From: Ceratodon purpureus
Taxonomy: Eukaryota > Streptophyta > Bryopsida > Pseudoditrichales > Ditrichaceae
Reading direction: 5' to 3'
Assembly: GCA_014871385.1 (NCBI GenBank)
Contig: CM026426.1
Location: 72,861,573-72,925,572 of the forward strand
Length of the DNA: 64,000 nt
The translations under genes and the position numbers were made by a program. A model generated the notes under the pieces. That model saw only the letters and a list, made by a program, of their open reading frames with translations. It was not told where the DNA came from and searched no databases. Below, in pieces: positions 50,533 through 63,000 of the stretch. Position 1 is the first letter of the stretch. Every line of letters begins with the position of its first letter.

Positions 50533-52577
50533 ATGACGTCGCGTTCCAAGCAGATGGCAAAGTGCACCAAGCGGAAGCCAAGCTGCAGCCCACCCCCCAC
50601 TCGTCACGGTGCTCCATTGCAGTATGCTTCCGATGACTCCTCTTCAGACGGCAGTAAAATTGAGCCATCGAATGGGCGGGCAGTGACAATGGAGGAGTTT
50701 GATGAACCGTTTGATCTGTCTGGAATCCTCCCCGAACTTCGTTAGTGGATGCTGGCTGCAGCACCAATGTTGCTTGGGCGTGACGCGCAACACGACCCTG
50801 AGTTCTTCATGTCTCAGGTGGGCCTCTTTGCCGAAGGTCCATTGCTGAACCATTTGCCGAAGGCCTATCCCTTCATCACCGAAGAGGAGATTGTAGCCAT
50901 GTGGAGGCCAGGTGGTCAACCATACCGGTACGAGATCTCCAGGTGCACAGTTCTTGCTGAATGAAAGCACTTCGCGATCTAGTACTTCAAAGTCTATAGG
51001 AACAAGCCCGACAATTTGTACTCTTCCCTCTGATTCTTGAGGGCCTGCTACGCTACTTTTGGATATGGTTAACCTGTGAAGTGGCTTGCGGAAGCAATGT
51101 CCCGCATGGCACTTCAACTAAAGAATCAGCGCCGCAATCCTTTGAAGCTTGGGCCGGTGGAGACGCGCTGCCATGTCGAAGGATTGTGCAAAATTATTGC
51201 ACAATTGTCGTGCGGGAGCGCAACACCGGTGAACCTTGACCCTGGGGCATCCACTTCAAGTTCTTCATCTGCCTTTGCTTTATTCCACTTTGTAATATTC
51301 CACTTTCATTTCTAATTTGAGAGGATCTGTTTTGAGTCTTTATGTTGTATGCTTACATGTTTCTTGTTTTTTGTTTACCTTATCCACTCTGTATCGACGA
51401 TGTTCTTTACTTTTAAGGTTACGTGAAAGTGTTGTCTTCAATGTTTTTTGTTTCATCCTTTCACTGCCTCGTCCAGTCTGAACACATTTGGGATTGATTC
51501 CTACATAATCAAGATAAATATGCGGGAATAACTTCTTAATTTACTATTTACAAGTCAGTTGATTAGGGATAAGATTAGAATTAACATTGTAGCATTGAAT
51601 AAATTTGCCGACTGTTTTGTTGATTCGTGCAAGGTGCTGGGGGGTATGAACTGTGAGACCACTGTGATACCCAAATTGGGATTTATTTTGAAATTTCTCA
51701 AAAGTAATATAGAACGTTCAGAAGTTCCTGTTGGCGGATAGGAAACTAGTTCTATTTTTTGCACATTAGAAAAGTCCAATTTGTGGAAAGAATCAAAAAC
51801 TGTAGAGTCCACCACCATCAGAGTCTTCAGTACTTATCTACTGAAAGATACTCAACCAATCCTTGTAATGTTTTATTTATAAAAATAAGATAACCACGAG
51901 CGTTTGCTTAATCATAAATGACTTGTGCCTTCATATCATTTCAGAAGAGTATTTCATTGTTTCTGATATCCGACTTCTTCGCAATCTACTAAAAATGAGG
52001 GTGGAATTTTGCGAGCTCAAGACTAAAACATTGCCTCTGGTTTATGGGAAGTTTTCTTCTGTGGTGAATCTACGTACTGACCACCCACAATCAATTTCTG
52101 AAGACCTACTTACCTCAATGTGTGCTTCTTATTTGCAAAGCAGCGGTTACTTGCAACAAAAGCACGCAGACTCAAGATGCACTTGCTGGCGCACAAGAGG
52201 AGGAGTTAGCGGCAGTAATGGAGGTTGCTAAGACAGAAGCGCTTCTGAAGGAGACGCGGATGAAGCTCGACTTCGTCTTGGAGAAGTTGCGTGAGGAGGA
52301 GGACGACGCCGCGGATGCACTTCATGCAGCTTATCTTACAGCATCGAAGGAGACAAAGCAACTTCTGCGTGATGGCGCTCCAGCTGCAGACTATACAAAT
52401 AAGGATGCGGAGGTGAAGTCCTTGGCCATTGACCTTGATACTTTGCAAGCTGCAGACGCCGCTTTTTGGGAGGAGGTGCAGAGGCTCGAGTCCACCTACG
52501 CAATGCAGGGTGAAGCACACCACACGGCACTTGATTTGTTGACTTGTGCTCAGGCGAAGGTTGCTGATGCACGCTAG
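50533..52577 (+). pseudogene. Decayed hypothetical gene with five nonsense codons
   Basis: One frame runs from ATG 50533 to 51315, broken by TAG 50743, TGA 50962, TAG 50980, TGA 51031 and TAA 51070. It has a basic head, a Ser/Asp-rich stretch and a domain with DLSGILPEL, HDPEFFMSQVG and VKWLAEAM, matching the 14770-13148 pseudogene in order. At the stop of 51031 the relative reads MRFL, so CGA-to-TGA is likely. A Ser-rich end precedes an AT-rich intron-like gap (51316-52120). A coiled-coil piece then lies at 52122-52577 with Glu/Ala/Asp-rich heptads, ending in TAG. No RING-like tail is visible. Confidence 0.6.
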
Positions 52578-54041
52578 CAGTCACTCGGACTTTCTACACC
52601 GAGCCCATTACAGAATGCCATTGTGCTTTATGCAGACAAGCGGGTAGTACATGTTACTCCGAAAATGGGAAATTCTGAGGACTTCAACGTTTTTAGCTAC
52701 ATACACGCTGTTCAGAGACCATAACCTTAAACGCTTCGAATTTCAGACTTACATAATGCTTTCATTTTGGTGATACTGATGGATAAAGACTTTCCTGGAC
52801 CTTGAAGTTGCAGACTAACTCAATGTTTTCCTCTTGTAAATAGAGTATCGTTTCTTTAATTGAAGAGCTCTTGCGGATGTTCTGAACCATACAGAATGTT
52901 GTATCAGGTGGTCATCTCTAAGTCTGCTATATTTTATACATTGCTTGTTAAGCTTGTTAAGCTTGTTGGTTTTGTAGTAGATCTTGTGAACTTAGAACAA
53001 CGTTCAAAAATTGTAGCAAGATGTTTGGGACCGCAGCCCAAGCATGCGATGCATTTGATATAAGAGTGTCATTGCACACATTGTTATATTCTTTGCGGAA
53101 ATTTGTATTCAAGGTTGTCAGCACGTAGTTTTGCTACTTATCTATACTCTTGCGGTTGCAACAATGAACACTGCATTTTTGTCGATAAATTGATCTCCAA
53201 ATCGTGTAGTCTTACGTTGCTAGGCCAGATCAGTGGCTGCTTCAGCACCGACGTGTAACCGAGCTATATGTTTCTGCCACCAATACCCACTTAATCTATT
53301 CCATCTCCCTTGACAACAAGGTTTAAAATAATGTTCACCACATCAAGTGAAGGACACTTGTTTAATCGCGGTACCATCGCTACCGCACAGAGCACTTGGT
53401 ACTCGCAGAATTTCATGCCGAACGTGATTGGCTGTGGTTCTAGTACCTGCGAGCACCGATAGTGTCCCGAGCAGAGGTGGCACCCACCGTGCCAACAAGG
53501 TTTCTGTACATTGTAAGTCCTTTCCCCGCCACAAATGGCTGTCCCCTTGATCTTCCGCAGGGCCCCTTGGAGAATTGAAAAGTTCTCCCATGAATACAAG
53601 GAACAAGGAGATGCAAGCCAGATCTACAACGGACAAGATATGTAGCATTTGAAGTGGCAGGATTTGAACAAATACCAAATGTCAACGCTGGAGTGCCAGA
53701 CATGGGAGCTAGTAACGCTCAAATAGTTTGCCAACTTTGTAAGTCGATCATTCTCTCTTCATGATCCTATATCACTCCAATTCCATTTTACATTTCGTGC
53801 TTGAACTGTCTCGTAGCAATCCAAACCTTATCAATAGCCATGAGCGAGCAACTTGTTCACCAACTTTGTGCAAGTTGCCAAAGTATGTGGAATCAAGCGT
53901 GCTATGCCGGTACTAGCAAGAGTTGGGAAATTGAAATCTGCAAGTGCTACCAGTCTTGGTCTCCATTCTTGCTATTAGTAGTTTCCCTTTGAATACTGAC
54001 GAGAATAATTTGTATGTGTAGGTACAACACTTACTTCAAAG
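52578..54041. other. Stretch without a supportable gene
   Basis: Three overlapping minus-strand frames (53291-53703) are open at once but show no recognised motif. The rest holds short frames only. Confidence 0.35.
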
Positions 54042-54660
54042 ATGTCTAGTTCTTCAAAAGCAAGACATTGTGTAGACTTGAGTGGATCTGAGAAAAGAAA
54101 GATTTGTGAAGTTCATCAAGGTTTTCCTTCTTTGACACATACTAAGCTTGCACAACATATGGTAGAATAGCTTTAGACTGGTGAATCAAACTACAATCAC
54201 CAAAATTTTGGAGCACTTAGAGAAATGGCTTTAGTTTGAACTTGAAATTCATCAAGGTGAAAGAAAGAGGTCTAGGCATTCTAAGTATCCTCAACTGGAG
54301 AAAGCTTTGATGCTATTGTTTGCACTGATTCGAGCAAAAAGAGGAATTCTAAATGATGCAATGCTTTATGAGAAAGCAACAGAATTTAGAGATACTTTTG
54401 GCATCTCTCCACAAGACTTCAAGCTTTCTCTTGGGTGGTTGTAGAAATTCAAGTTAAGGCAAAAATTTTACATGTCATAAACTCCGTGGTGAATCTAGCA
54501 ATGGAGATGCTCATGGTGTTTGTGTTTTTCAATACAATGTTTTTGCAATGATTGGAACTTGTGACATGGAAGATGTTTTGAATTTTGATGAAACAGGTTT
54601 GTTTTATAGAGCCCTCCCTTCAAAAACCTTGAATATAAGTCGGACGTAGCTTGTACGTGA
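54042..54660 (+). pseudogene. Pogo/Tigger-type transposase remnant
   Basis: The ATG at 54042 opens an N-terminal HTH of the CENP-B/pogo type (SEKRKICEVHQ, SLTHTKLAQHM), broken by TAG after MVE. A second HTH segment follows (KYPQLEKALMLLFALIRAKR, then FRDTFGISPQDFKLSLGWL). Near 54560-54640 lies the start of a DDE_1 domain (DVLNFDETGLFYRALPSK), holding its first catalytic Asp. The pieces are in different frames with several stops, and the rest of the DDE domain is missing. No terminal repeats were found. Confidence 0.7.
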
Positions 54661-55489
54661 GCGGAGAGCACAGAATGGGGGACAGAACCTAAAAATAGCA
54701 CTTTTTTTACTAAAAATAAAATATAAAATTAGAAGATTCAAATATTCTCAATATATTTTTAGAAAGTTACTTATTTAAGTAATTTAATTGACCCTATAAC
54801 CGTGGACTAATTACAGTATTTTCATTGAATTCGTAGTTCGTTTTCTCTTTTCTTGGTGATTAATTTTTTGACGCGCACCAATTACTATGCTCCAGCTCCT
54901 TCTAACTAGTTCAGGCATACATTAATTCCCCTTATCCCCTCCAATTTGTATGCAAATTACTGCTTAAAATGTATTGGTATTGAAGCTCTTAAGAGGGATC
55001 AAGTAACATTTAATATCGTAACATTTTCTTAACATTGCTAGAATTCATCCGCCATGGTCTACATGCCTTTCATTTAATTTTCCCTTTCATTTTATTTTCT
55101 CCTTCATTTTCTTAATCTCCTTCATATTATTTTCAACCTTAATATTTATTTTTGCTTTTGTTTACTTTTATTTTTTATATTTCATTTTTTATAAATGTTT
55201 TTTTTTTTCTTTTTTTTTCTTTTTTTCTTTTTTAAATATTGGGAAGATCTTATACCAGTATTTAATTTAGAATTTATTTTCTAAATAAGGTTTTTATTAC
55301 AATGATTCAGACAGAAGTTGCACTCTTCAGTTCTGTAGGCTTGCAAAATAAATTTGCACATTACTTGTAAAACTTTGCAAGCAATTACATAGTCACTTTA
55401 TTATGGCATGATATGGTGAATAAGGTGTAAATTAGTGAAACCCACCCACCTCCCTTACACATGGTTTACTGCTAGTTACTCCAAACTTG
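54661..55489. other. AT-rich non-coding stretch
   Basis: T-rich low-complexity sequence (55070-55250). No gene seen. Confidence 0.4.
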
Positions 55490-55834
55490 AAGCTTTTGAC
55501 CACGGCTGTGGATGTACAATTGGATGTGAAAGCTGGCCCTCCACGTTCAAAAACTTGAGATGAGATCATAGTGCTCGAGGAGGACGCAGTTGTGCCTTTG
55601 CAACCTCATGCATACTCCAAGGTTGGAAAGATCCCAAGGGGAACCTATTCCAGGGAATCAGTGAATCGGAGGCGGGGAGGTGGGCCATTGTTGAAACATT
55701 CATACCAAGGACACTTGCCAAGTGTGGGAACGAAAGTGAACGCAAATGTAGTTTGTCTTGTAGTACAGTCAGAGGCTGGCATTCTTGCTGATAGTGTAGT
55801 GGGCAACCCTAAACGTGTTAGGTTCAAAGATTAG
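55490..55834 (+). pseudogene. Short coding-like fragment with one TGA
   Basis: A frame opens near 55490, meets TGA near 55560 (SKT-stop-DEI) and continues to TAG near 55834. The end is basic (NPKRVRFKD). No family is recognised. It may be the last exon of a lost gene. Confidence 0.25.
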
Positions 55835-56085
55835 GACATCTAATAACAAGTATATGTTTGCTGTAATAAAGAGTACATGTCAGGGGATACGAGGTATATA
55901 GTGCACTCGTTCAAGATAGAATGTTTTGAAATAGAATGCAATCAATGTGAATGACAAAGCCTTTATAATGAAAAAGTCAATACAGCTTCTGTATTGCTGA
56001 CTTAGTACATGGGATATTACTAAAATCATTCACTACGTGATCAATGGCCATTGTGGAAATGGCAATTCTAAAGTAGGAGGGCTAC

Positions 56086-59000
56086 CTACTTCTTCGCCAA
56101 GGGGTGATGCAAGATTCCACTCTCTAGGAGTAGCTTGACCTCGTTGAAGCTAAAAGTAGGCGCATGGATGAAAAGCTCGGCTTCAGGATCACGGTTGCGA
56201 ACCTTCAAGAGTATGTAATAAAGGTGCTTACAGTACGTGAACTGAATCCTGCCTCGGAACGTAGTCATCGTCTTCTTGAATGCTAGGCAAGTGCAACCAG
56301 GGTAAGAACTGATGGTAATTTGGTACCGTGTGATGTGCGGAGCAACGCCCGAATCCAGCCCAATGATGCAACCATGGCCCGGCTCAGGTATCATGGTGAC
56401 GGAATGGAGGCGCGCTTTAAGGGACTCGGAGGAGCCCATGGAGAGTTGCTCCGCCGGATTGGGACGAGTGGCAGTGCGCTTCACCATCTTGCCGTCTCTC
56501 TTGCCTAGGTAGCGGTCAGCGTCTGAAGGGACTGGCACCGAGCTGAGATTCGCAGGGGGAGGGGCAGAGGAGAAGAGGCGTCTTGGAAAGACCGGCTTCT
56601 TCGGAGGAAGTTGAAAACCTGCTGCTTCGAGGGCAAGAATCTTACTGGGTTTTAGGTTAGTACCTAGTTTCAGTGGCCAGACCTCTGGAATGGAGGAGAA
56701 TTCCTGGTCCTTTGAGTAGTGTGCTACCCACTTGCGCTTAGAGCCTTTCTCGCAACGCTCAATATCGTCGGAGCATAAGAAGAACTCTGTCTTCTCAACT
56801 GTGTTCCTGCGATAGTTAGTCCAAAGCCTAGTGTAGGTCGGTGCAGTTGTGCAATGAGGCCCCCTGACAATTCTCTCAGTGCACTTCTTCTTCGTTTCAG
56901 CTCTTTGGGCCCAGCAGCACTTTGCAGAAAGTTTGTGAAGTCTCGAAATGTGCCACTCCTTCACGTCGGCCTTGGTTTCTTCAACCGCGTTGACATGGCG
57001 AATGCCGCCCTTGTTCACAGGTGAAGGTAAAGGGGAATGAACTTCCTGGGCAGGAGATTGGGTACCTTCTACCTCGGTGTCGTGTTTGGAGTCGTCTTCC
57101 ACAATGACGGGCATCTGCATAGGGCGAGCCTTGACGGCACGTCTTGGGCCTCTTGGGCGTGAGAAGTTTGTCTTGTCCGGGAGATGAGACTCCTCGTCAG
57201 CTCCAATGGGAACGTTGACTTTTCGCTTCTGTGAACCAAACAGTTCCACTCTAGGCATGATAGGCTGACGGGTGCAGAACTCATCCGCTCCTGGCATATC
57301 GAGCATGGGGTCTTCGAGCAGTGTAGGATTTCCCCAATTTCTTCGCGTTGCGTTCCGCCATCTGAGCCTCAGTATTTTCTTCGATGGTCCTGTTCCGCCG
57401 ACGTCACCTTTGAGAAACTGGTAGTAGTTAACAACCTGTAGAAAAGCTCGAACGAAATTGTCCACGGTTGCAACATAGAGGTCGTTCCCGTTGTTTCCTG
57501 AAGCTTGAAGCCACTTGTTTTGAACTGTTTCGGCGAGGTTACAGGTCGACATCTCTGTGAGTTCTTTTTTCGTGAATTTCTACAGTTTAGACAGTAGAAG
57601 CCGTTAGATTCACCGATTAGAGTTTTGTAGGTTAGGGCTAGGAAACCAGTATCAAAATAATCGAAACATAGTAGAGAAATCATACCGTGGACATGAATCC
57701 CCCCCACTGGCAGAAGCGGTAGTGCCAGAATGATAACCACTGATCGAGTTTGATAGTCCGCTCTCGCCAACGGCCCCAATGGATGCCGACCATGCTCGCA
57801 ACGCGTGAAACAGAGTGTCCGCCACTGCCATGCTGGTCGCCGTCCCGAACTGAGTACACATCTTCTTGTGCTGTTCCGAGAGTTCTTCGGGGAGGTGCTT
57901 CTGCATATACGCCACCATGTTCTGTGTCCAGTGGAACAAGCACGACCTCTCACGGTCCTCCATTGGGTCCTCTTTGTTGCCATTGCCGTATAGAATTCGC
58001 ACAGCATTCCAATTCGCTTGTGCGTTATCCGCCATGCTCCCTTTGACCAAGTCGACACCACTTCACGGCCTGACCTCCGACATCTTAAAGACGAAGACTT
58101 TGTCACGCATAGCTCCCTGACCAGGAAAATTATTCTATTGGACATACGCCCACAGTCTGTTTCCACGGAGCTTGGTGATACCTTCCATGATTCCATACCT
58201 TCTGATTTTTTTGAAGGATGCGACTTTGTTGCGGATGTTTGGTGACGCCATGTCTTTGCATCGATCTAGAACAGGAACCAACTCCTCCATTGTCAGCTTC
58301 CTTGGCGGTGCATCCTCGGGCTGTAGCAGGCAGCTCCCGATGAGGAGTTTGCTCGCCTCAAAGACAACGACGCTCTTCGTTGCTTTTTTGTTCATCTCTA
58401 CCTGCTCTTCTATTAAGCTACTAATCTCTGCTTTAGAGTCTCTGTAGTCCCCAACTTTCACTGGATGATCATATGTTCCTATGTGAATACAAACTCTAGT
58501 CTGATTCGTTTTGCTCACTACGTAATAAATCTTAACCTCGCATGTAGCTACACATAATGGAGATTCTTTACATACCTTGCACACTAGCGTCGAATCAGAT
58601 GGAGGAGGCTGATCCATGAGAAAAACTTCACACTCAGTCTCGTTAACCTTGAAGATCTTGGGAACACGTTTCAGGAAGTCACACTCCTTGTTGCTGCAGC
58701 TCAGCCATCCGACGCAGGTGGAACTTCGAAAAGACAATCCGAAGTCGTTTTTGATGTTTGTTGTGATTGTCTTGGTCCACAAGTGTCCGTCGTATCGTTT
58801 GCCCATTCCCTGCATTGACTTGGCGGCGAGCTTAGAGGATCCTGGAGGAGCTGGGGCAACTAAAACAGAACCGGACCATCAAACTTCGCAGGCAAGTACT
58901 CTACTCTCTCAGGTCTAATAGTGGAGTAGTCTATCTTCTTCAAAATGTTTTTTGACCCACGCGTCTTAGCAATCTCTTTAAGGAGCGGAACTATGCTAAC

Positions 59001-59516
59001 TGTGACTTGGGACAATGGAGGAGAGACATTGGAAGGAGGAGCATCAGCGTGGACCTTAGGCACCAACTTGACGGGATGGACTTCATCATCAGAAGAGAGA
59101 GATATGACGGACGGAGGAGAAGGTTTCTCGACGTCTGAAGTCTCCGTACCAGGCTCGACTTTGACCTTGACATCACGAGGTAAGGGAGTCTGAATTGTGC
59201 AAGTAAAAGAGCGACGGGGGGTGAGGATCTCAGTGGATGCAGCCATCAGTGAATCAGTAAAACCATAGACTCTATACAATCCACAGAAAAGTCTCCAGTG
59301 CAACATATTGTTCTCATCTCTCACTGAAAGTTGCCCGAGGGTGTGGATAACCTCGGCAGTAACGTCATCCAAGATCTCCTCTATACTGATGGAATCCTCA
59401 CGGAAATGGAATCTGAGATTCAGGCGAAGAGTGGAGACTGTAGCTAGACCATCGTCATCTATGCGAAACCTAAGAGGGATTCCCATGCCTTGGTCATACA
59501 GACAGACCATCCCCAT
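56086..59516 (-). pseudogene. SWIM-finger MULE transposase-like gene, decayed
   Basis: The N-terminal piece (59516-58860) starts at ATG with a globular domain and an acidic Ser-rich linker. A one-base frame change near 58865 leads into 58815-58135, a domain with Cys pairs (CKVCKESPLC), ending in TAG 58137-58135. The same frame continues past TGA 58065-58063 into a MULE segment (MADNAQANWNAVR, FHWTQNM) with the second catalytic Asp region. About 100 residues carrying the first Asp appear missing between VDLVK and GSMADNA. A frame change near 57745 leads to FWHYRFCQWGGFM and a donor (ACG|GTATGA). The last exon (about 57582-56086) ends in a SWIM zinc finger, C-x-C-x(n)-C-x-H (CTC...YCKH). The MULE family cuts and pastes DNA; this copy cannot. 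Confidence 0.65.
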
Positions 59517-60077
59517 GTTCGCAGGTAACTCAGGGAAGAAGGGAGAAGAGTGAGTGTACTAGCGAAGCGATATCGCGAGAGCAAAGTGTGAGGAATGATG
59601 CATCGCTGTTGATCATTATATTCAGGTTGGAATGTCCATGTGGACGACTAGATAATAATTCATTCTGTTAGGTAACGAATGTATGATTAAAGAGAGACGG
59701 CGCTAAGTAATTTGAATGCTGCTTTTTGCAGGCCCAAGTATACGAGGTAGGAGTTTTTAGTACTAAGCATTTAATATTTAAATCGTGGAAGCGATTCTAT
59801 TTGATATGAAGTTTGGTAAGTTTAGAGTGAGTCGTCAGTTGCTTCCATATTTAATACAAGAATTCCATTGCTTAATGAAATCTTTTATTATTTTGTGGGC
59901 TTCTTTTTTCTTCTTCCAATTTAGATTGATCACATGAACCTTTATTCAAAATGCATTTATTTATAGTTTAAATTAAATTAAGTAGTTTAAGCATAAGGTA
60001 AGTATTTAGGACTGAGACAGAGGGGTTGGAGGTTTGGGATATATAAGATGAAGGGTAGTTAGAAGGAGAGCTATATT
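59517..60077. other. AT-rich spacer between divergent decayed genes
   Basis: Holds the 5' flanks of the MULE relic (minus) and of the next plus-strand gene. No gene or RNA seen. Confidence 0.4.
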
Positions 60078-63000
60078 GTGAGGAGAGTTCTCTCGTTAGT
60101 TAGACACATGAAGGAGAGTGGAGGATCATCTCCCTCCACTTCTGTCACTCGTAAACCTAGAAGAAAAGCATATGGTACAGATTTTACGAATAGAAGAGCG
60201 AGGAAGAGGAGAGAATCACGTAAAAAGGCGAACTCTAGAGGCAACCTCTTGGGTGCACCTCTGAAGGTTTGAGGAGCTGGGCTGCCTTTGGCAATTAAAT
60301 TTTGTAGCATTCGTAAACTCATTCTGGAGTCTATAGTAGAGGTAGAAGACAAGGTTTTAGAGGACAACTTAGTTAAGCATCGGAAGCATGACGTAATAAG
60401 TAGCGGAGAAAAACAGATAGATATGACGGAAGAACTAGGGTTCAATTCCAGTCCGACTTTAGAGACACCACAACCTTCTTTCAGTTTTTAAGGAGTGTTT
60501 GACAAGAGGGACGGATTCACAGTCGGGCGACCATTCTAACACGGATGTGGTAAGTTTCATAATCAATACATTAAAATATGCTAAATGTAAATTATGTATT
60601 TTTGAGAGTTACATTCAATTCTATGTAATGTCTTCGCGTTTAATTTTTTTACTGTTTAGAATTATGATGCCACATCAAACCGAGTGGTTGTTTAGAATAA
60701 GAGATCCGAAGTAGTGATACTCGTCATAGTCTTAAATATTTGTGCAGATTGTCGATTGGTTTAGGATTGATCAAGAGGTTGTAGGGGAAAAGACGCCAGA
60801 AGTGGATACGGGCGAGGAGTCAGATCCTGAGACATTGATAAAAGTGGCTCGTAGAGCAAGGCAAGAAATTGTGGAGGCGGGCAAAGGTGGGGAAGCAATA
60901 GCTGCAAGACGAGCGGGACGAGGGGACCCCGGAAGTCCGTCGCAGAGGAGTCTGGACGAGGACCAAACGCAGGGTAGAATGGCGGGGCCCGTTGATGACA
61001 ACGAGTGTGAAGAGATAGAGGTTGCGGATCGAGGGAGAGGAATAGATGGTCCAGGGAGAGGGAGAGGTCAAGGTAGTTGAGTGAAGGAGTCACGTGAGGG
61101 CGCTTCGCAACTCAAGCTTGCGGCATCGAGGGTGGAGGCTACTGACGGGAGAATGGCCGCGCGTGGAGAGGACCGAGGGGCGGAGGAGATGTACAGCGCG
61201 GGCGGAGAGACGGATCGAGGCGCAGCCACAGAGGAGGTAAGGGTTTGGATTTGGGATTTTGAGGATGTGCGGTTCTTGAATGCTGCAATGAGTGAGGTTC
61301 GGGATTCGTGGATTGCTATGCACAGGGTCGCGCAGTGAGAGATTCGGGTTGCAATTCCCTCTGCAGCTCTGTCTGCGAGAGCAAAGGTTGCGGATTGGGC
61401 ATTTCCTGTTGAGATTTTTTTTGGAGTTTTGGGTGAGGATACAAATCTAGAGGGAGTGGGGGAGTTGGGGGAAGGGGAATTGAGGGGCGCCGCGGCAGCA
61501 GTGCAGATTTATCTACATGAGATGCAAACAATGGAGATGGAGGAAGTTGGGTCGGGGTGGGGCAAGTTTGAAGCACTCTGCTAGGTCGAAGAAGCGAAGG
61601 AGGAGAAGGGCTTCGCGGTCCTGCTGGTGCAGAATGATGCGCACATCGCGAGAATGATTCAGGCGAACCTTGAGGCCGCGAGCCCTGTGGTGGAAGATGC
61701 TGCCATTGCGGCAGCCATGGCTGCGGCTTTGCAGGAAGCGCACAAGGAAATCCAAGGGAGGCTTACGGTGGAGGAGGCAACGGTTCCCGGGGAAACCAAC
61801 CTCCTCAAGTGGTTGTTGAAGCGGACACTCCATACATTCCGATTGGAGAAAGACAACCGCGGACAGAAAGTGGGGGACGCAACAGCCATGGCCGCCGGGA
61901 GGGGGAGAGTACATTCTGTACAGAATGTTGAAGTTCGGGAGGGGGAGGAGGTGGGGGGAGGCCGCGAGTGTACGAAGGTGGGGGATGCGACAGCCATGGC
62001 CGCGGGGAGGGGGAGAGTACATTCTGTACAGAATGTTGAAGTTCGGGAGGGGGGGGAGGTGGGGGCAGGCCGCGAGTGTACGAAGGTGGGTGATGCGACA
62101 GCCATGGCCGCGGGCTCTCCGGGGCGGGGAGACCCACAATCTGTACAGAATGTGGGTATTAAGGAGGTGGGGAAGGTGGGAGGAGGCCGCGGGGATGCGA
62201 AGGTGGGGGATGCGAAAGCCATGGCCGCGAAGTCTCGGGGGCGGGGAGACCCACATTCTGTACAGAATGTGGGTATTGGGGAGGTGGAGAAGGTGGGGGG
62301 AGGCCGTGGGGATGCGAAGGTGGGGGGAGGCCGTGGGGATGCGAAGGTTGAGGATGCGAGAGCCATGGCCGCGGGGATATGGGGCCGGGAGACCCACATT
62401 CTGTACAGAATGTGGGGATTGGAGATGGGGGGCAGAGAAGTTTAACACCTCATGACGATATTATTTGGTTGGATTGCAACTCTTTTTTGGAATCTTATAA
62501 TTTGTTTGCGGTCTGTGTTGTAGGAGTTCACAGATCAACTTACTGCGACTGAAGCTGATGGTCCAACTCCTGCAGAAAGTGAGGTAATTTAATCTTATTT
62601 GCTTTTTGTATTGAATATTGCAATGTAGATTTAACTTCTTTAAGTTGTTTTGTAAACTAAATTGGTTGATTGACAATGTCTTTTTTCCTATGCATGTAGG
62701 TATTCTCAGATGAACCCTTGTCCATCAGTTCCCCGATCACAGTGATCAATGTTTCCGACCTCTCGGATTCATTTGATCAGCCTTATTTATGTAGATGTGA
62801 TTATGGAAACCCTATACGTTTAGGTAGTGGACCTCTCGAGCTCCACTCTCCTCCGTACATGCCTACGTCTCCTGTCTATGAGCCAACATCTCCGGGCTAC
62901 ATGCCTACTTCTCCACGACTTGGTACCCCACCGATGTCTCCACCTTCTCCTTCCTCGCCTATTAGAGTGAGGAGGCCAGCCCATGTTGTCTTCGCCCTCC

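Noticed and set aside
61513-62448. 311-codon minus-strand open frame
   Set aside because: It lies opposite the GC-rich minisatellite of the plus-strand gene. Repeat units without stops in any frame keep it open.
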